A DNA stretch of 64,000 nucleotides from Ramlibacter sp. Leaf400 (GCF_001424545.1 NZ_LMQL01000008.1:1-64000), one strand, 5' to 3'. Shown: positions 45,084 through 55,369, counted from the stretch's first letter. Made by a program: numbers and translations. Notes: a model not told the origin generated them from the sequence alone.

Positions 45084-47729
45084 TCACACCACCACGTTGA
45101 CCAGCCGGCCTGGCACCACGATCACCTTCTTGGGCGCGGCGCCGCCGCCGAACTTGGCGAAGGCCTCGCTGGCCAGGGCCAGCCGCTCGATCTCGTCCTT
45201 GGACGCGCCGGCCGGCACCAGCACCGAGCCGCGGTGCTTGCCGTTGACCTGCACCACCATTTCGACCTCTTCCTGCTCCAGCGCGCGCTCGTCCACCTTG
45301 GGCCAGGGCGCGTCGAGCAACTCGCCATGGGCCGCCACGTAGTCCAGCTCCTGCCACAGCGCATGGGTGACGTGGGGCGTCACCGGATAGAGCACACGCA
45401 GCAGGATGGCGAAACCTTCGGCCAGCGCCGTCCCGGCGCCCTCCTCGCCGGCGCCCTTGAAGTCCTCGAGCGCGTTGAGGATCTTCATCGCGCCCGACAC
45501 CACGGTGTTGTATTGCATGCGGACGTAGTCGTAGTCCACCTGCTTGAGCACCGTGTGCACCTCGCGCCGCAGGGCCTTGGTCTGCTTGCCGAAGTGCGAG
45601 GCCTTGCCCAGCCGCTGCGCGAAGCCGGCCGCCGAGCCCGAAGGCGCCAGCCGATGGCCGAACTGCCACACGCGGCGCAGGAAGCGGTAGCTGCCCTCCA
45701 GCGCGGCGTCGTTCCACTCCAGCGTGGCCTCGGGCGGCGCGGTGAACATGGTGTACAGGCGCGCGGTGTCGGCACCGTATTTTTCGATCAGCTCCTGCGG
45801 GTCGACGCCGTTGTTCTTGGACTTGGACATGGTGGTCCAGCCCTCGTAGACCACCGGCTGGCCGTCGGCCTTGGCGGTGGCGGAGATCACGCGCGCGTGC
45901 TCGTCGCGCGCGATGTCCAGGTCGTGCGCCCAGTAGTACTGCTTGCCGGCCTTGGCGCCGGTGCGCGAGAAGGCCTCGTTGAGCACCATGCCCTGCGTGA
46001 GCAGGCGGGTGAACGGCTCGTCGATCTTCACCAGGCCCAGGTCGCGCATCACCTTGGTCCAGAAGCGCGCGTACAGCAGGTGCAGGATGGCGTGCTCGAT
46101 GCCGCCGATGTACTGGTCCATCGGCATCCAGTACTGCGTGCCTTCGGACACCATGGCGCGGTCGTCCTTGGGATCGCAGTAGCGCATGAAGTACCAGGAC
46201 GAGTCGACGAAGGTGTCCATGGTGTCGGTCTCGCGGCGCCCGGGCTTGCCGCACACCGGGCAGCTGCAGGCCAGGAAGTCCTCGCGCTTGTTCAGCGGGT
46301 TGCCGCTGCCATCGGGCACGCAGTCCTGCGGCAGCACCACCGGCAGGTCCTTCTCGGGCACCGGCACGGCGCCGTGCTCCTCGCAGTGGATGATGGGGAT
46401 CGGCGTGCCCCAGTAGCGCTGGCGGCTGATGCCCCAGTCGCGCAGCCGCCAGGTGACCTTCTTTTCCCCCAGGCCCTTCTGCTGCAGCGCGTGGGCCACC
46501 GCGTCGACGGCCTGCTGGTAGCTGTAGCCGCTGAAGTTGTCGGAGTTGATGGTGACGCCGCGCTCCTTGTCGCCGTACCAGTCATGCCAGTGGTGGTAGT
46601 CGTAGGTCTCGCCGTCGACGTGCACCACCTCCACGATCGGCAGCTGGTACTTGAGCGCGAATTCGAAGTCGCGCTCGTCATGGCCCGGCACGCCCATCAC
46701 GGCGCCGTCGCCGTAGCCCATCAGCACGTAGTTGCCGACCCAGAGGTCGATCGGCTCGCCGGTGAGCGGGTGCGTCACCGTCAGCCCGGTGGGCAGGCCT
46801 TCCTTCTCGCGCAGCGCGAGTTCGGCTTCGGTGGTGCCGCCCTTCTTGCATTCGTCGATGAACGCGGCCAGCTTGGGATTGGTGCGGGCGGCGTGCGTGG
46901 CCAGCGGGTGCTCGGGCGCCACGGCGCAGAACGTCACGCCCATGATGGTGTCGGCGCGCGTCGTGAACACGTACATGCGGCCGTCGCCGATCAGGTGGCC
47001 TTCGGGGTCGCGGATGTCGTGGGTGAAGGCGAAGCGCACGCCTTCGCTCTTGCCGATCCAGTTCTCCTGCATCAGCTTGACCCGCTCGGGCCAGCCCGGG
47101 AGCTTGTGCTCCACGTGGTCGAGCAGCTCCGACGCGTAATCGGTGATCTTCAGGTAGTAGCCGGGGATCTCGCGCTTTTCCACCACCGCGCCGGTGCGCC
47201 AGCCCTTGCCGTCGATCACCTGCTCGTTGGCCAGCACGGTCTGGTCGACCGGGTCCCAGTTGACCACCTGGGTCTTGCGGTAGGCGATGCCCTTTTCCAG
47301 CATCTTCAGGAACAGCCACTGGTTCCACTTGTAGTAGCTGGGGTCGCAGGTGGCGACCTCGCGCGACCAGTCGATCGCCAGGCCCATGGCCTGCATCTGG
47401 CCCTTCATGTAGGCGATGTTGTCGTAGGTCCACTTGGCCGGCGGCACGCCGTTCTTCATCGCCGCGTTCTCCGCCGGCAGGCCGAAGGCGTCCCATCCCA
47501 TGGGCATGAGGACGTTGTAGCCGTTCATGCGCAGGTAGCGCGTCAACATGTCGTTGATCGTGTAGTTGCGCACGTGTCCCATGTGCAGCTTGCCGCTCGG
47601 ATAGGGCAGCATGGAACAGGCGTAGAACTTCTTCCTGCGCGCATCCTCGACCACGCGGTACGCGTCGCGTGCGGTCCAGTGCGACTGCGCGTCCCGCTCG
47701 ACCTCGAGGTGGTTGTACTTTTCTTGCAT
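45084..47729 (-). CDS. leuS: Leucyl-tRNA synthetase
   Basis: Charges tRNA-Leu. The 881-residue class I synthetase has the HIGH-type motif [20 protein letters not shown] near the N-terminus, an editing domain ([22 protein letters not shown]), [15 protein letters not shown], and KMSKS as [14 protein letters not shown]. Length and order are as expected. Confidence 0.98.
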   Translation of the reverse strand: MQEKYNHLEVERDAQSHWTARDAYRVVEDARRKKFYACSMLPYPSGKLHMGHVRNYTINDMLTRYLRMNGYNVLMPMGWDAFGLPAENAAMKNGVPPAKWTYDNIAYMKGQMQAMGLAIDWSREVATCDPSYYKWNQWLFLKMLEKGIAYRKTQVVNWDPVDQTVLANEQVIDGKGWRTGAVVEKREIPGYYLKITDYASELLDHVEHKLPGWPERVKLMQENWIGKSEGVRFAFTHDIRDPEGHLIGDGRMYVFTTRADTIMGVTFCAVAPEHPLATHAARTNPKLAAFIDECKKGGTTEAELALREKEGLPTGLTVTHPLTGEPIDLWVGNYVLMGYGDGAVMGVPGHDERDFEFALKYQLPIVEVVHVDGETYDYHHWHDWYGDKERGVTINSDNFSGYSYQQAVDAVAHALQQKGLGEKKVTWRLRDWGISRQRYWGTPIPIIHCEEHGAVPVPEKDLPVVLPQDCVPDGSGNPLNKREDFLACSCPVCGKPGRRETDTMDTFVDSSWYFMRYCDPKDDRAMVSEGTQYWMPMDQYIGGIEHAILHLLYARFWTKVMRDLGLVKIDEPFTRLLTQGMVLNEAFSRTGAKAGKQYYWAHDLDIARDEHARVISATAKADGQPVVYEGWTTMSKSKNNGVDPQELIEKYGADTARLYTMFTAPPEATLEWNDAALEGSYRFLRRVWQFGHRLAPSGSAAGFAQRLGKASHFGKQTKALRREVHTVLKQVDYDYVRMQYNTVVSGAMKILNALEDFKGAGEEGAGTALAEGFAILLRVLYPVTPHVTHALWQELDYVAAHGELLDAPWPKVDERALEQEEVEMVVQVNGKHRGSVLVPAGASKDEIERLALASEAFAKFGGGAAPKKVIVVPGRLVNVVV

Positions 47730-47776
47730 GGCGGGAATTCTAGGTGGGGCCTGCCGCCGGCCCGAGGCGCAAGGCC

Positions 47777-48193
47777 TTATCGCGGGGGCTCGGCGACGAA
47801 CCCGATGCGGGCCAGGCCCGCCTTCTGGGCCGCGCCCATCACCTGGACGACCCGGCCGTAGGGCACGGACTGGTCGGCGCGCAGCTGGACCTCGGTGTCC
47901 GGATCGCGGCGCGCCGCCTCCGACAGGCCTTGCGCCAGCTGTTCATCGTTGACGGGCTTCTCGTCCAGGAAGACGCCGCCCTGCTTGTCCAGCCCCACCG
48001 TGACGAACTTCGGCGCGTCCTGGGGCTTGGCGCCCTCGGCTCGCGGCAGGTCCAGCCGAAGCGAACTGGCCATCAGTGGCGCCGTGATGATCAGGATCAC
48101 CACCAGCACCAGCATCACGTCGACCAGCGGCGTGACGTTGATGTCGCTCATCGGTCGCGGGACTTCCGTCCGCTCGAGCCGGCCGAAGGGCAT
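47777..48193 (-). CDS. exbD: ExbD/TolR-family biopolymer transport protein
   Basis: Bitopic inner-membrane protein that, with ExbB, couples the proton gradient to TonB (or TolA). The 138-residue protein has a single helix after [26 protein letters not shown], where the Asp of PLVDVML is the essential proton-carrying residue. Its ATG overlaps the ExbB stop by one base (TGATG). No tonB or tolA gene is adjacent, so the partner is undetermined. Confidence 0.92.
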   Translation of the reverse strand: MPFGRLERTEVPRPMSDINVTPLVDVMLVLVVILIITAPLMASSLRLDLPRAEGAKPQDAPKFVTVGLDKQGGVFLDEKPVNDEQLAQGLSEAARRDPDTEVQLRADQSVPYGRVVQVMGAAQKAGLARIGFVAEPPR

Positions 48194-48843
48194 CAGCGGC
48201 CCTCCGGGTGGTGGGCGGCCAGCTCGCGCAGGTCGCGCGCGAAGCCTTCGAGGTCGGCCTCGATGCGGCCGATGCGGCGGCCGAAGATGTTGTAGCCCAG
48301 CACGGCGGGGATGGCGACCGCCAGGCCGGCGGCCGTCATGATGAGCGCCTCGCCCACCGGGCCGGCCACGCGGTCGATGCTGATCTGGCCGGCGGCCGCG
48401 ATGCCGGTGAGCGCGTGGTAGATGCCCCAGACGGTGCCCAGCAGGCCGACGAAGGGCGCGGTCGAGCCCACCGTGGCCAGCAGCACCTGGCCGAACTGCA
48501 GCTTGTCGAGCACCGCATGCAGCGCGTCGCGCAGCACGCGCGTGAGCTGCTGGCTGCGGTTGCCGGCGGCCGCCAGCGACCCCGGCGGTTGCGACTGCGT
48601 GGCGGCGATGAGCGGGAGCACCAGTTGCTCCCGGTCGAAGCCCGAGACGCGCTGCTGCGCTTCGGCCAGCGAGGGCGCCTGCCAGAAGGCGGCGGTGGCA
48701 CGGGCCACGTCGACGCCGGCCCGGCGCAAGAGCCAGCCCTTCCACAGGATCACCACCCAGCTGGCCACCGACATCACCAGGAGCAGCAGCGCGACGGCGC
48801 GGCCGATCGCGTCGGCCTGGCTGAACAGCTGTGGAATGCCCAT
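48193..48843 (-). CDS. exbB: MotA/TolQ/ExbB proton channel family protein
   Basis: Three-helix inner-membrane proton channel subunit. The 216-residue protein has an N-terminal helix (AVALLLLVMSVASWVVILWKGWLL) and a C-terminal helical pair containing LLATVGSTAPFVGLLGTVWGIYHALT and the typical GPVGEALIMTAAGLAVAIPAVLGYNIF. It is translationally coupled to exbD. dapB lies 37 bases upstream. Confidence 0.92.
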   Translation of the reverse strand: MGIPQLFSQADAIGRAVALLLLVMSVASWVVILWKGWLLRRAGVDVARATAAFWQAPSLAEAQQRVSGFDREQLVLPLIAATQSQPPGSLAAAGNRSQQLTRVLRDALHAVLDKLQFGQVLLATVGSTAPFVGLLGTVWGIYHALTGIAAAGQISIDRVAGPVGEALIMTAAGLAVAIPAVLGYNIFGRRIGRIEADLEGFARDLRELAAHHPEGR

Positions 48844-48880
48844 CGTCGCCCTCCCCTTGCCCGCCGCTGGCGGGCCGCGC

Positions 48881-49708
48881 CTATTTCAGGCCCAGCACGT
48901 CGAACATGTCGAACAGGCCGCTGCGCCTGCCGGCCAGGAAACGCACCGCCCGCAGGCTGCCCTGCGCATAGGTGGCGCGGCTGGACGACTTGTGCGTGAT
49001 CTCGATGCGCTCGCCGGTGCCGGCGAACAGCACCGTGTGGTCGCCCACGATGTCGCCGCCGCGGATGGTGGAAAAGCCGATGGTGGAAGGGTCGCGCTCG
49101 CCGGTGACGCCTTCGCGCGCGTAGACCGCGCTGGACGCGAGGTCGCGCCCGAGGGCCTCGGCGATCACCTCGCCCATCTTGAGCGCCGTGCCGGAGGGCG
49201 CGTCCACCTTGTGCCGGTGGTGCGCCTCGATGATCTCGATGTCGTAGCCGGTGGCGAGCGCCTTGGCCGCCATCTCCAGCAGCTTGAAGGTGACGTTGAC
49301 GCCCACGCTCATGTTGGGCGCCATGACGATGGCGATGTCGCGCGCGATCGCGGCGATCTCGTCCTTCTGCTGCGCCGAGAAGCCGGTGGTGCCCACCACC
49401 GCGTTGACGCCCAGTTCGCGGCAGGCGGCCAGGTGGTCCATCGTGCCCTCGGGGCGCGTGAAGTCGATCAGAACCTTGGCGCGAGCCAGGCCGGCGCGCA
49501 CGTCGGCCACCACCGGCACGCCGCTGGCGACGCCGAGGAAGGCCGCGGCGTCGTTGCCGATGGCGGGGCTGGAGGGCAGGTCCAGCGCGCCGGCGAGCTG
49601 GCAGTCGCCCGAGGCGCGGATGGCCTCGATCAGGATCTGTCCCATGCGGCCGGTGGAGCCGGCGACGGCGACCTGGTGCAGGGCGTCGCCCTGGGGAGTG
49701 GAGGCCAT
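48881..49708 (-). CDS. dapB: 4-hydroxy-tetrahydrodipicolinate reductase
   Basis: NAD(P)H-dependent step of lysine and diaminopimelate synthesis. The 275-residue enzyme has the Rossmann motif [38 protein letters not shown] and the catalytic [20 protein letters not shown]. It follows bamE by 5 bases in the same direction, the usual Burkholderiales order. Confidence 0.97.
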   Translation of the reverse strand: MASTPQGDALHQVAVAGSTGRMGQILIEAIRASGDCQLAGALDLPSSPAIGNDAAAFLGVASGVPVVADVRAGLARAKVLIDFTRPEGTMDHLAACRELGVNAVVGTTGFSAQQKDEIAAIARDIAIVMAPNMSVGVNVTFKLLEMAAKALATGYDIEIIEAHHRHKVDAPSGTALKMGEVIAEALGRDLASSAVYAREGVTGERDPSTIGFSTIRGGDIVGDHTVLFAGTGERIEITHKSSSRATYAQGSLRAVRFLAGRRSGLFDMFDVLGLK

Positions 49709-49713
49709 GCGGT

Positions 49714-50277
49714 TCAGCGCGCGGTGGGTTCGAGGGGCGGGTACGAAGCGGCTGCCGGCGGCGACGCAGGCGTGGCCGGCGCGGGCGCTTGCGACCCCGC
49801 CGGCTTGGCCGCGGCACTGGCGCGCTGCAGCTGCTCTTCGCTGGCTTCGAGCACCGGCTTGCGCGCGTCGCGCGGCTTGGCACCGATGGCGGCGACGAAT
49901 TCGGACTCCGAGGGCATGGGATCGCCCTGGAAGCGCTGCAGCGCATCGCCGGTGAAGAACAGCGTCAGGCGGCGCGGCTGCTCCTGCACGCCGTCGCGCT
50001 TGAGCGTGAACACGTAATCCCAGCGGTCGCCGTGGAACACGCTGGTGACGAGCGGCGTGCCCAGCAGCTCGCGCACCTGCTGGCGCGAGAGGCCCGGCTT
50101 GAGCTGCTCGACCTGCTCGCGTGAGATGAAGTTGCCCTGCACCACCTCGACCTTGTAGGGCGTGACGGCGCTGGCGATGCGGCGGCTGACGCCATCGACG
50201 CTGCCGCAGCCGACCGCCGCGGCGCACGCCGCGAGCACGAGGCTGGAGCGCAGGAAGCGGAGGGTGGTGGAGGGCAT
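49714..50277 (-). CDS. bamE: Outer-membrane assembly lipoprotein BamE
   Basis: Small lipoprotein of the BAM complex for beta-barrel insertion. The 187-residue protein has a signal with lipobox AVGC at about 21-24, then [35 protein letters not shown], the SmpA/OmlA signature, plus an extra C-terminal proline/alanine-rich tail of roughly 60 residues. It is divergent from fur, as in most relatives. Confidence 0.93.
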   Translation of the reverse strand: MPSTTLRFLRSSLVLAACAAAVGCGSVDGVSRRIASAVTPYKVEVVQGNFISREQVEQLKPGLSRQQVRELLGTPLVTSVFHGDRWDYVFTLKRDGVQEQPRRLTLFFTGDALQRFQGDPMPSESEFVAAIGAKPRDARKPVLEASEEQLQRASAAAKPAGSQAPAPATPASPPAAASYPPLEPTAR

Positions 50278-50292
50278 CTTCGAGGGCGGCGA

Positions 50293-50310
50293 TATGATCG
50301 GAAGATTGTA
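50293..50310. promoter_or_regulatory. Divergent -10 elements of fur and bamE
   Basis: TATGAT on the plus strand (50293-50298) and TACAAT on the minus strand (50305-50310) lie in the 69-base gap between bamE and fur. TACAAT would start bamE RNA about 20 bases before its ATG. -35 hexamers are poor for both. No clear Fur box was recognised by eye. Confidence 0.35.
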
Positions 50311-50346
50311 GCGGCAGCCCTTCGGTGGCCCCTTCGCGCGAGCGCC

Positions 50347-50793
50347 ATGTCCAACGTCGACGAACTGAAGAACACCGGCCTGAAGGCGACCCTGCCGCGG
50401 CTGAAGATCCTGGACGTGTTCCAGAAGGGATCGCAGCGCCACATGACGGCGGAAGACGTGTTCCGCGTGCTCCTGGAGGAGCGCTCGGACATCGGCCTGG
50501 CCACCGTCTACCGCGTGCTCACCCAGTTCGAGCAGGCCGGCATCCTCTCGCGCAGCCACTTCGAGAGCGGCAAGGCGGTGTACGAGCTGAACGAGGGCAC
50601 GCACCACGACCACATGGTGTGCCTGGACTGCGGCCGCGTCGAGGAGTTCTACGACGCCGAGATCGAGAAGCGCCAGCACGCGGTGGCCAAGGCCAAGGGC
50701 TTCGCGATCGCCGACCACGCCCTGTCGCTGTACGCGCACTGCACGAAGGACGATTGCCCGCACCGGCCGCACCGCGGACCGGGCGCCCGCTAG
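50347..50793 (+). CDS. fur: Ferric uptake regulator
   Basis: Iron-responsive repressor. The 148-residue protein has an N-terminal winged helix ([20 protein letters not shown] ... [20 protein letters not shown]) and the dimerisation/metal domain with [11 protein letters not shown] (86-96, cysteines 92 and 95) and a second cysteine pair in CTKDDC (132 and 137). It ends with a histidine-containing tail. It converges on hprK with only 4 bases between stops. Confidence 0.96.
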   Translation: MSNVDELKNTGLKATLPRLKILDVFQKGSQRHMTAEDVFRVLLEERSDIGLATVYRVLTQFEQAGILSRSHFESGKAVYELNEGTHHDHMVCLDCGRVEEFYDAEIEKRQHAVAKAKGFAIADHALSLYAHCTKDDCPHRPHRGPGAR

Positions 50794-50797
50794 CGGC

Positions 50798-51748
50798 TCA
50801 GCCGCCCTTCTCCATCGCGCGGCGGTGCCGCTCGACGAACTCCTGGTAGGTGTCCACCCCGCGCAGCTGCAGGATGGTGTTGCGCACCGCCGCCTCCACC
50901 AGCACGGCGATGTTGCGGCCGGCCACCACGGGGATGACGGCCTTGCGCACGGGAACGCCCAGCACGTCCTGGGTGAGCGGCTCGTAGGGCAGCCGCTCGT
51001 ACTCGCGCTCCATGGTCTCGCGCCGCACCAGGTGCACGATCAGCCGCAGCCGCATCTTCCGGCGCACGGCCGTCTCCCCGAAGATGGCGCGGATGTCCAG
51101 GAGGCCGATGCCGCGCACCTCCAGCAGGTTCTGCAGCAGCTCGGGGCAGCGGCCCTCGATGGTGGTCTGGTTGACCCGGTACAGGTCGACCGCATCGTCG
51201 GCCACCAGGCCGTTGCCGCGCGTGATCAGCTCCAGCCCCAGCTCGCTCTTGCCCAGGCCGCTCTCGCCGGTGATCAGCACGCCCAGGCCCAGGATGTCCA
51301 TGAACACGCCGTGCATCGAGGTGCGCTCGGCGAAGTGCTTGGACAGGTAGGCGCGCAGGACGTCGATGACGAAGGCCGAGGGCTCGCGCGTCGCGAACAT
51401 CGGGATCTGGGCCCGCTCGCACAGCGACAGCAGCGCTTCGGGTGCGGCCTGGTCGTCGGTGAGCACCAGCACCGGCGGCTCCAGCGTGACGATGCGCGAG
51501 ATGCGGCGGGCGCAGTCCTCGGCCGTCGCATTGGTGAGGTAGGCGACTTCGCGCTCGCCCAGGATCTGCACCCGGTAGGGATGGATGTAGTTGAGGTAGC
51601 CGACCAGGTCGGCGCCCGAGCGCGCGGCGCGCACGGCCACCTCGTCGAAGCGCCGCTCGGAAGCGCCCAGCCCGGCGACCCACTCCCATTTCAGCTGCGC
51701 GCGATGGTCCTCGAACAGGACATCGGCGCTGACGACGGTGGGCTTCAC
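50798..51748 (-). CDS. hprK: HPr kinase/phosphorylase
   Basis: Phosphorylates and dephosphorylates HPr on serine, linking PTS state to regulation. The 316-residue protein has Walker A GESGLGKS at 161-168 just after [15 protein letters not shown], and the C-terminal [15 protein letters not shown] signature. It starts 1 base after the ptsN stop. The pair PtsN-HprK without a sugar PTS is typical of betaproteobacteria. Confidence 0.96.
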   Translation of the reverse strand: MKPTVVSADVLFEDHRAQLKWEWVAGLGASERRFDEVAVRAARSGADLVGYLNYIHPYRVQILGEREVAYLTNATAEDCARRISRIVTLEPPVLVLTDDQAAPEALLSLCERAQIPMFATREPSAFVIDVLRAYLSKHFAERTSMHGVFMDILGLGVLITGESGLGKSELGLELITRGNGLVADDAVDLYRVNQTTIEGRCPELLQNLLEVRGIGLLDIRAIFGETAVRRKMRLRLIVHLVRRETMEREYERLPYEPLTQDVLGVPVRKAVIPVVAGRNIAVLVEAAVRNTILQLRGVDTYQEFVERHRRAMEKGG

Positions 51749-51749
51749 G

Positions 51750-52217
51750 CTACGCCGGTTGGGCCGACTGCCAGGTGGCGATCAGCCGGTGCAGCTCGGC
51801 CGCGTCGGTGCTGGACTTGATCTTCTCGCGCAGCGGCGCGTCGGAGAGCAGCTCGGCGATTTCGGAGAGGATCTCCAGGTGCTTCTGGGTCGCGGCCTCG
51901 GGGACCAGCAGGAAGATCAGCAGGTTGACCGGTTGTTCGTCCGGGGCGTCGAAGCCGATCGGGTTGGCCAGCTGGAACAGCGCCGCCATCGGCGCCTTCA
52001 GGCCCTTGATGCGGCCATGTGGGATGGCGACGCCGTGGCCCAGCCCGGTGGAGCCCAGCCGTTCGCGGGCGAAGAGGCTGTCGGTGATCAGGGCGCGCGA
52101 CAGGCCGTGCAGGTTCTCGAACAGCAGGCCGGCCTCTTCGAACGCCCGCTTCTTGCTGGTGGCGTCGACGCTCACCAGCACCTGGGCGGCGGGCAGGATG
52201 GCTGCGAGGCGATTCAT
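51750..52217 (-). CDS. ptsN: Nitrogen-PTS EIIA protein
   Basis: EIIA(Ntr) phosphoryl-acceptor of the regulatory nitrogen phosphotransferase system. The 155-residue protein has the phosphorylated His67 in GVAIPHGRI and [37 protein letters not shown] as usual. It is followed directly by hprK, and preceded by hpf with a hairpin in between. Known in related bacteria to influence potassium homeostasis. Confidence 0.95.
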   Translation of the reverse strand: MNRLAAILPAAQVLVSVDATSKKRAFEEAGLLFENLHGLSRALITDSLFARERLGSTGLGHGVAIPHGRIKGLKAPMAALFQLANPIGFDAPDEQPVNLLIFLLVPEAATQKHLEILSEIAELLSDAPLREKIKSSTDAAELHRLIATWQSAQPA

Positions 52218-52300
52218 GGTCGGGATGGGCGATTATGCACCTCCCCTCCTGGCTCGACGGGCCTTCGAACGGGCGTGCTGCGGCCGAGCTACAGCCCCAT

Positions 52301-52328
52301 GAAGAAGGGGCCCGCAGGCCCCTTTTTT
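52301..52328. terminator. Hairpin between hpf and ptsN (terminator-like, stronger on the plus strand)
   Basis: GGGGCC-CGCA-GGCCCC followed by TTTTTT on the plus strand; on the minus strand the same stem is followed by TTCTTC. The genes here are on the minus strand, so only the weaker reading could attenuate hpf-to-ptsN transcription. No plus-strand gene ends here. Confidence 0.5.
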
Positions 52329-52359
52329 CGTTCCGGTCGGGCGGCGATCCGCCCACGCT

Positions 52360-52689
52360 TCACATGATCCGCTTGGCTGCCGGATGGTGGTGGTCCTGCA
52401 GCCGCGTCTTGTGGCGGCCGACCTGCCGGTCGAGCTTGTCGACCAGCTCATCGAGGGCCGCGTACAGGTCCTCGTGCGAGCTCTCGGCGAACATGTCGTT
52501 GCCCTTGACGTGGATGCGGCACTCGGCCCGCTGCCTTCGTTCCTTTTCCTTCTGTCTTTCAATCGTGAGGAGGACCTTGATGTCCACGACCTGGTCGAAA
52601 TGGCGTGTGATGCGATCGAGCTTGGTGGTCACGTAGCTTCTCAGTGCGGGGGTGACTACGAGGTGGTGACCGCTGATCGTCAAGTTCAT
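52360..52689 (-). CDS. hpf: Ribosome hibernation promoting factor
   Basis: Binds 30S subunits and stabilises inactive 100S ribosome dimers in stationary phase. The 109-residue short form reads [37 protein letters not shown], with [39 protein letters not shown], as in short HPF/YhbH. It is normally part of the rpoN operon; here it heads ptsN-hprK. Confidence 0.95.
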   Translation of the reverse strand: MNLTISGHHLVVTPALRSYVTTKLDRITRHFDQVVDIKVLLTIERQKEKERRQRAECRIHVKGNDMFAESSHEDLYAALDELVDKLDRQVGRHKTRLQDHHHPAAKRIM

Positions 52690-52775
52690 GTAGAGCCTCC
52701 TGGTGCACTCGGGTTGAAAGGCCCGGCGGAGGACCCGCCGGACCGAGGGGAGAAGGTGAGCTGTCGCTGCGGACC

Positions 52776-52804
52776 ACTATGCCGTGCGAGTCATGCGATT
52801 GCAA
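52776..52804 (-). promoter_or_regulatory. Sigma-70-type promoter of hpf
   Basis: Minus strand -35 TTGCAA (52799-52804) and -10 CATAGT (52776-52781) with an exact 17-base spacer, about 87 bases before the hpf ATG. Each hexamer matches the consensus at four of six positions. Confidence 0.45.
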
Positions 52805-52872
52805 TCGCCGCAGGACGCAGCCGAACACTTTAAAACTCTCGAGCGTCGACCGACGCGTTGCATCCGGGTCCG

Positions 52873-52906
52873 CGCAAAACGAAAGCGGCCCACGAGGGGC
52901 CGCTTG
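52873..52906 (-). terminator. Terminator after the coupled small genes
   Basis: Minus strand AAGCGGCC...GGCCGCTT, an 8-bp stem extendable by one C-G pair with a short loop, followed by TCGTTTTG. It lies 38 bases after the stop of the downstream small gene and upstream of the hpf promoter, so it separates the two units. Confidence 0.7.
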
Positions 52907-52943
52907 CTTCGGAAACGCGCGCATTCGAGCGCGGTGTGTCAGG

Positions 52944-53147
52944 TCAGTTCAGACGCCAGCCGCTCACGCGCTGCGTGTAGTGGGACCAGTCGGTGCCGCG
53001 CATGCGCGGGTGGGTCGCGGCGCCCGGGCGTTCCAGGTTGGCGTGTTCCACGCGATCGCCTTGCGGCTTGTCGCGCGGCGTGTCGGAAATCTTGTTGGGG
53101 CTCTTGGATTCGGTCAGCATGGGGGGCTTTCGGAGATGGGCGGCCAT
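52944..53147 (-). CDS. Small hydrophilic protein (67 aa), coupled
   Basis: MAAHLRKPPMLTESKSPNKI... ending TDWSHYTQRVSGWRLN; polar, no membrane segment, no recognised family. Its ATG overlaps the stop of the small gene upstream as TGATG, a coupling signature, and a terminator follows the stop. A shorter start at 53120 (MLTESKSPN) is possible. The coupling and terminator make it likely to be real. Confidence 0.5.
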   Translation of the reverse strand: MAAHLRKPPMLTESKSPNKISDTPRDKPQGDRVEHANLERPGAATHPRMRGTDWSHYTQRVSGWRLN

Positions 53148-53335
53148 CAGCTGCCGCTGTCGTTACGCGGGGACTTCGCACCTTCCTGCTGGGCAGGGCG
53201 GCGCGCGTGCGGGCTCAGGAAAGGCCAGGCGTGGCCGGTGCGGCTGCGGCGCGGATCGTGTGCCGCGGCCTTGTCGGCGGCGGCCGGCCGCCAGCTGGTA
53301 CGGCTCGCATTCGGGTCGTTCGCTAGCTGGATCAT
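53147..53335 (-). CDS. Small hydrophilic protein (62 aa)
   Basis: MIQLANDPNASRTSWRPAAADKAAAHD..., a polar, basic protein ending SPRNDSGS. AGGAG lies 9 bases before the ATG, a strong site. It heads a two-gene unit with the 67-residue protein. A GTCCTACA motif on the same strand lies about 110 bases upstream, as with other stress-type genes here. Function unknown. Confidence 0.5.
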   Translation of the reverse strand: MIQLANDPNASRTSWRPAAADKAAAHDPRRSRTGHAWPFLSPHARRPAQQEGAKSPRNDSGS

Positions 53336-53515
53336 GGAAAACTGCTCCTGGGACTCCCCGGACGGTGGCACCGCCCGAGTGGACAGGTCCAATGTAGGGG
53401 CCGGACCTCATCGGATATGTCGGACAGGTCGGCCCTGCTTTGTAGGACTCCTCCTGCGGCCGAGCCATTCCCTGCGCTGTCACGGACCGTGCGCGGCCAC
53501 CCGCAAAATCCCCGA

Positions 53516-54127
53516 ATGCCCCCCAGCTCCCGCGCCTGCGAGACCCAGCCCCGCCGCCTGCCCAAGAGTCAGCGCGTACTTCTGCTGGTCGACTTCATCA
53601 CCGCCCTCGACTTCCCCGGCGCCGAGCAGCTGGCGGCTCCGGCGCTGGCGGCGGCACGCGCCACGGCCGGGCTGAAGAAGCGGCTGGGTGCGCAGGGCGT
53701 GCCCACCATCTACGCCAACGACAACTTCGGCGTCTGGCAGTCGGACTTCCGCCGGCTGGTTTCGCGTTGCCTGGATCTGCCCGGCGAAGCCGGCGAGATC
53801 GCCCGCGTGCTGCAACCCCAGGAGGACGACCTGACCGTGCTCAAGCCGCGCCACTCGGCCTTCTACGCGTCGCCGCTGGAGCTGCTGCTGGATGAGATGG
53901 AAGCCCGCGAGCTGGTGATCTGCGGCCTGGCCGCCGACATGTGCGTGCAGCTGAGCGCGGCCGATGCTTTCCTGCGCGAGTACCGCGTCTGGGTGCCGTC
54001 GGACTGCACGGCGTCGGAGACGGAGAAGGCCAAGGCCGCCGCGCTGGAGTACATGGGCTCGGTGCTCAAGTGCGACGTGCGGCCGTCCACGGACCCGGCA
54101 CCGTCTCCCGACCGGCCCGCGCCCTGA
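53516..54127 (+). CDS. Isochorismatase-family cysteine hydrolase
   Basis: A 203-residue hydrolase with the catalytic triad Asp26 (VLLLVDFITALDF), Lys110 (VLKPRHSAFYAS) and Cys143 (GLAADMCVQLSA). Members hydrolyse isochorismate, nicotinamide, N-carbamoyl compounds or similar amides; the exact substrate is not evident. The start at 53516 was preferred over an in-frame one at 53417 because the added residues are not conserved in the family. Confidence 0.88.
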   Translation: MPPSSRACETQPRRLPKSQRVLLLVDFITALDFPGAEQLAAPALAAARATAGLKKRLGAQGVPTIYANDNFGVWQSDFRRLVSRCLDLPGEAGEIARVLQPQEDDLTVLKPRHSAFYASPLELLLDEMEARELVICGLAADMCVQLSAADAFLREYRVWVPSDCTASETEKAKAAALEYMGSVLKCDVRPSTDPAPSPDRPAP

Positions 54128-54172
54128 GCCGCGGGCGGCGCTGCTCTACCATGCGCCGCGAGGAAAGCGGCG

Positions 54173-55369
54173 ATGGGACTCGAGACGATGATGCAGACGG
54201 GAGAAGCGCCCACCCGGCCGGGCGCGGCGCTGGTGCTGATGGGCGGCGGCGCGCGCACCGCCTACCAGGTCGGCGTGCTGCAGGCGCTGGCGTCCATGCT
54301 GCGGCTTCAGGCCGGCCCGGCGGGCGCCTTTCCTTTCCAGGTGCTGGTGGGCACGTCGGCCGGAGCGCTCAACGCGGCCTACCTGGCCAGCGCCGCGAGC
54401 GAGGGGCTGCAGGCCTTCGACAAGCTGTCCGCGTTCTGGGCGCGGCTGCGCTGCGAAGACGTTTACGACCTGCAGCTGCCGATCTGGGTGCGCTTCAGCC
54501 GGCTGGTGGCGGCGGTGCGGCTGTGGGGCCAGGCGCGCCGGGCCGGCGCCATCCTGGACACCATGCCGCTGGTGGACACGCTGCACCGGGCGGTCTCGCT
54601 GGAAGGAATCGAGCAGGCGCTGGCCTGCGGCGCGATCGACACCCTGGCCGTGACCGCCTCCAGCTACACCAGCGGGGTGCACTGGACCTTCTGCCACACG
54701 GCGCACGACCGCACCCACCTGTCCTGGAACCGGCCCGGCCGGCGCGCCGAATTCCAGCCGCTGACCATCGAGCACCTGATGGCCTCCAGCGCCATCCCGT
54801 TCCTGTTCCCCGCCACGCCGCTGTGGGTGGACGGCCGGCGCGAGTTCTTCGGCGACGGCTCGATGCGGCAGGTCTCGCCGCTGTCGCCCGCGATGCACCT
54901 GGGTGCGCAGCGCATCCTGGTGGTGGGCGCCGGCCAGCCCGAGCGGGCCGGCCTGGCCGGCCCGGCGGCGGCCGGCGCGCCCAACATGGGCGCGATCGCC
55001 GGCCACGCCATGGCCAGCGTGTTCCACGACACGCTGCAGGCCGACGTCGAACAGGCCCAGCGCGTCACGCGCGAGCTGCAGCAGCTGCCCCGCGAGGTGG
55101 CGGCCCTGCTGCCCTTCCGCGGCGTGGAGGTGCTGGCGGTGCAGCCCTCGCAGTCGCTCGACGCGATCGCGCAGGACCACGTGCACCTGCTGCCCGCGTC
55201 GGTGCGGCGCGCCCTTGGCGGGCTGGGCACGCGCAGGGGCGGAGGCGCCGTGGCCAGCTACCTGCTGTTCGAGCCCGCTTTCGTGCGCGCCCTGATGGCG
55301 CTGGGCGAGCAGGATGCGTATGCGCGCAAGGGCGAACTGCTCGCTTTCGTCGAGGGGCGCGCGGCATAA
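54173..55369 (+). CDS. Patatin-like phospholipase
   Basis: A 398-residue serine hydrolase with the oxyanion GGGARTAYQVGVLQAL (24-39), nucleophile Ser62 in GTSAG and catalytic Asp228 in FGDGSMRQ, the Ser-Asp dyad of patatins. It probably acts on membrane lipids in the cytoplasm or is secreted by other means; there is no signal peptide. Ends about 126 bases before corA, whose leader carries strong RNA structure. Confidence 0.9.
   Translation: MGLETMMQTGEAPTRPGAALVLMGGGARTAYQVGVLQALASMLRLQAGPAGAFPFQVLVGTSAGALNAAYLASAASEGLQAFDKLSAFWARLRCEDVYDLQLPIWVRFSRLVAAVRLWGQARRAGAILDTMPLVDTLHRAVSLEGIEQALACGAIDTLAVTASSYTSGVHWTFCHTAHDRTHLSWNRPGRRAEFQPLTIEHLMASSAIPFLFPATPLWVDGRREFFGDGSMRQVSPLSPAMHLGAQRILVVGAGQPERAGLAGPAAAGAPNMGAIAGHAMASVFHDTLQADVEQAQRVTRELQQLPREVAALLPFRGVEVLAVQPSQSLDAIAQDHVHLLPASVRRALGGLGTRRGGGAVASYLLFEPAFVRALMALGEQDAYARKGELLAFVEGRAA

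Noticed and set aside
52301-52328. A normal plus-strand terminator with T tract
   Set aside because: No plus-strand gene ends nearby; all genes here run on the minus strand, so it is listed as an ambiguous hairpin instead.
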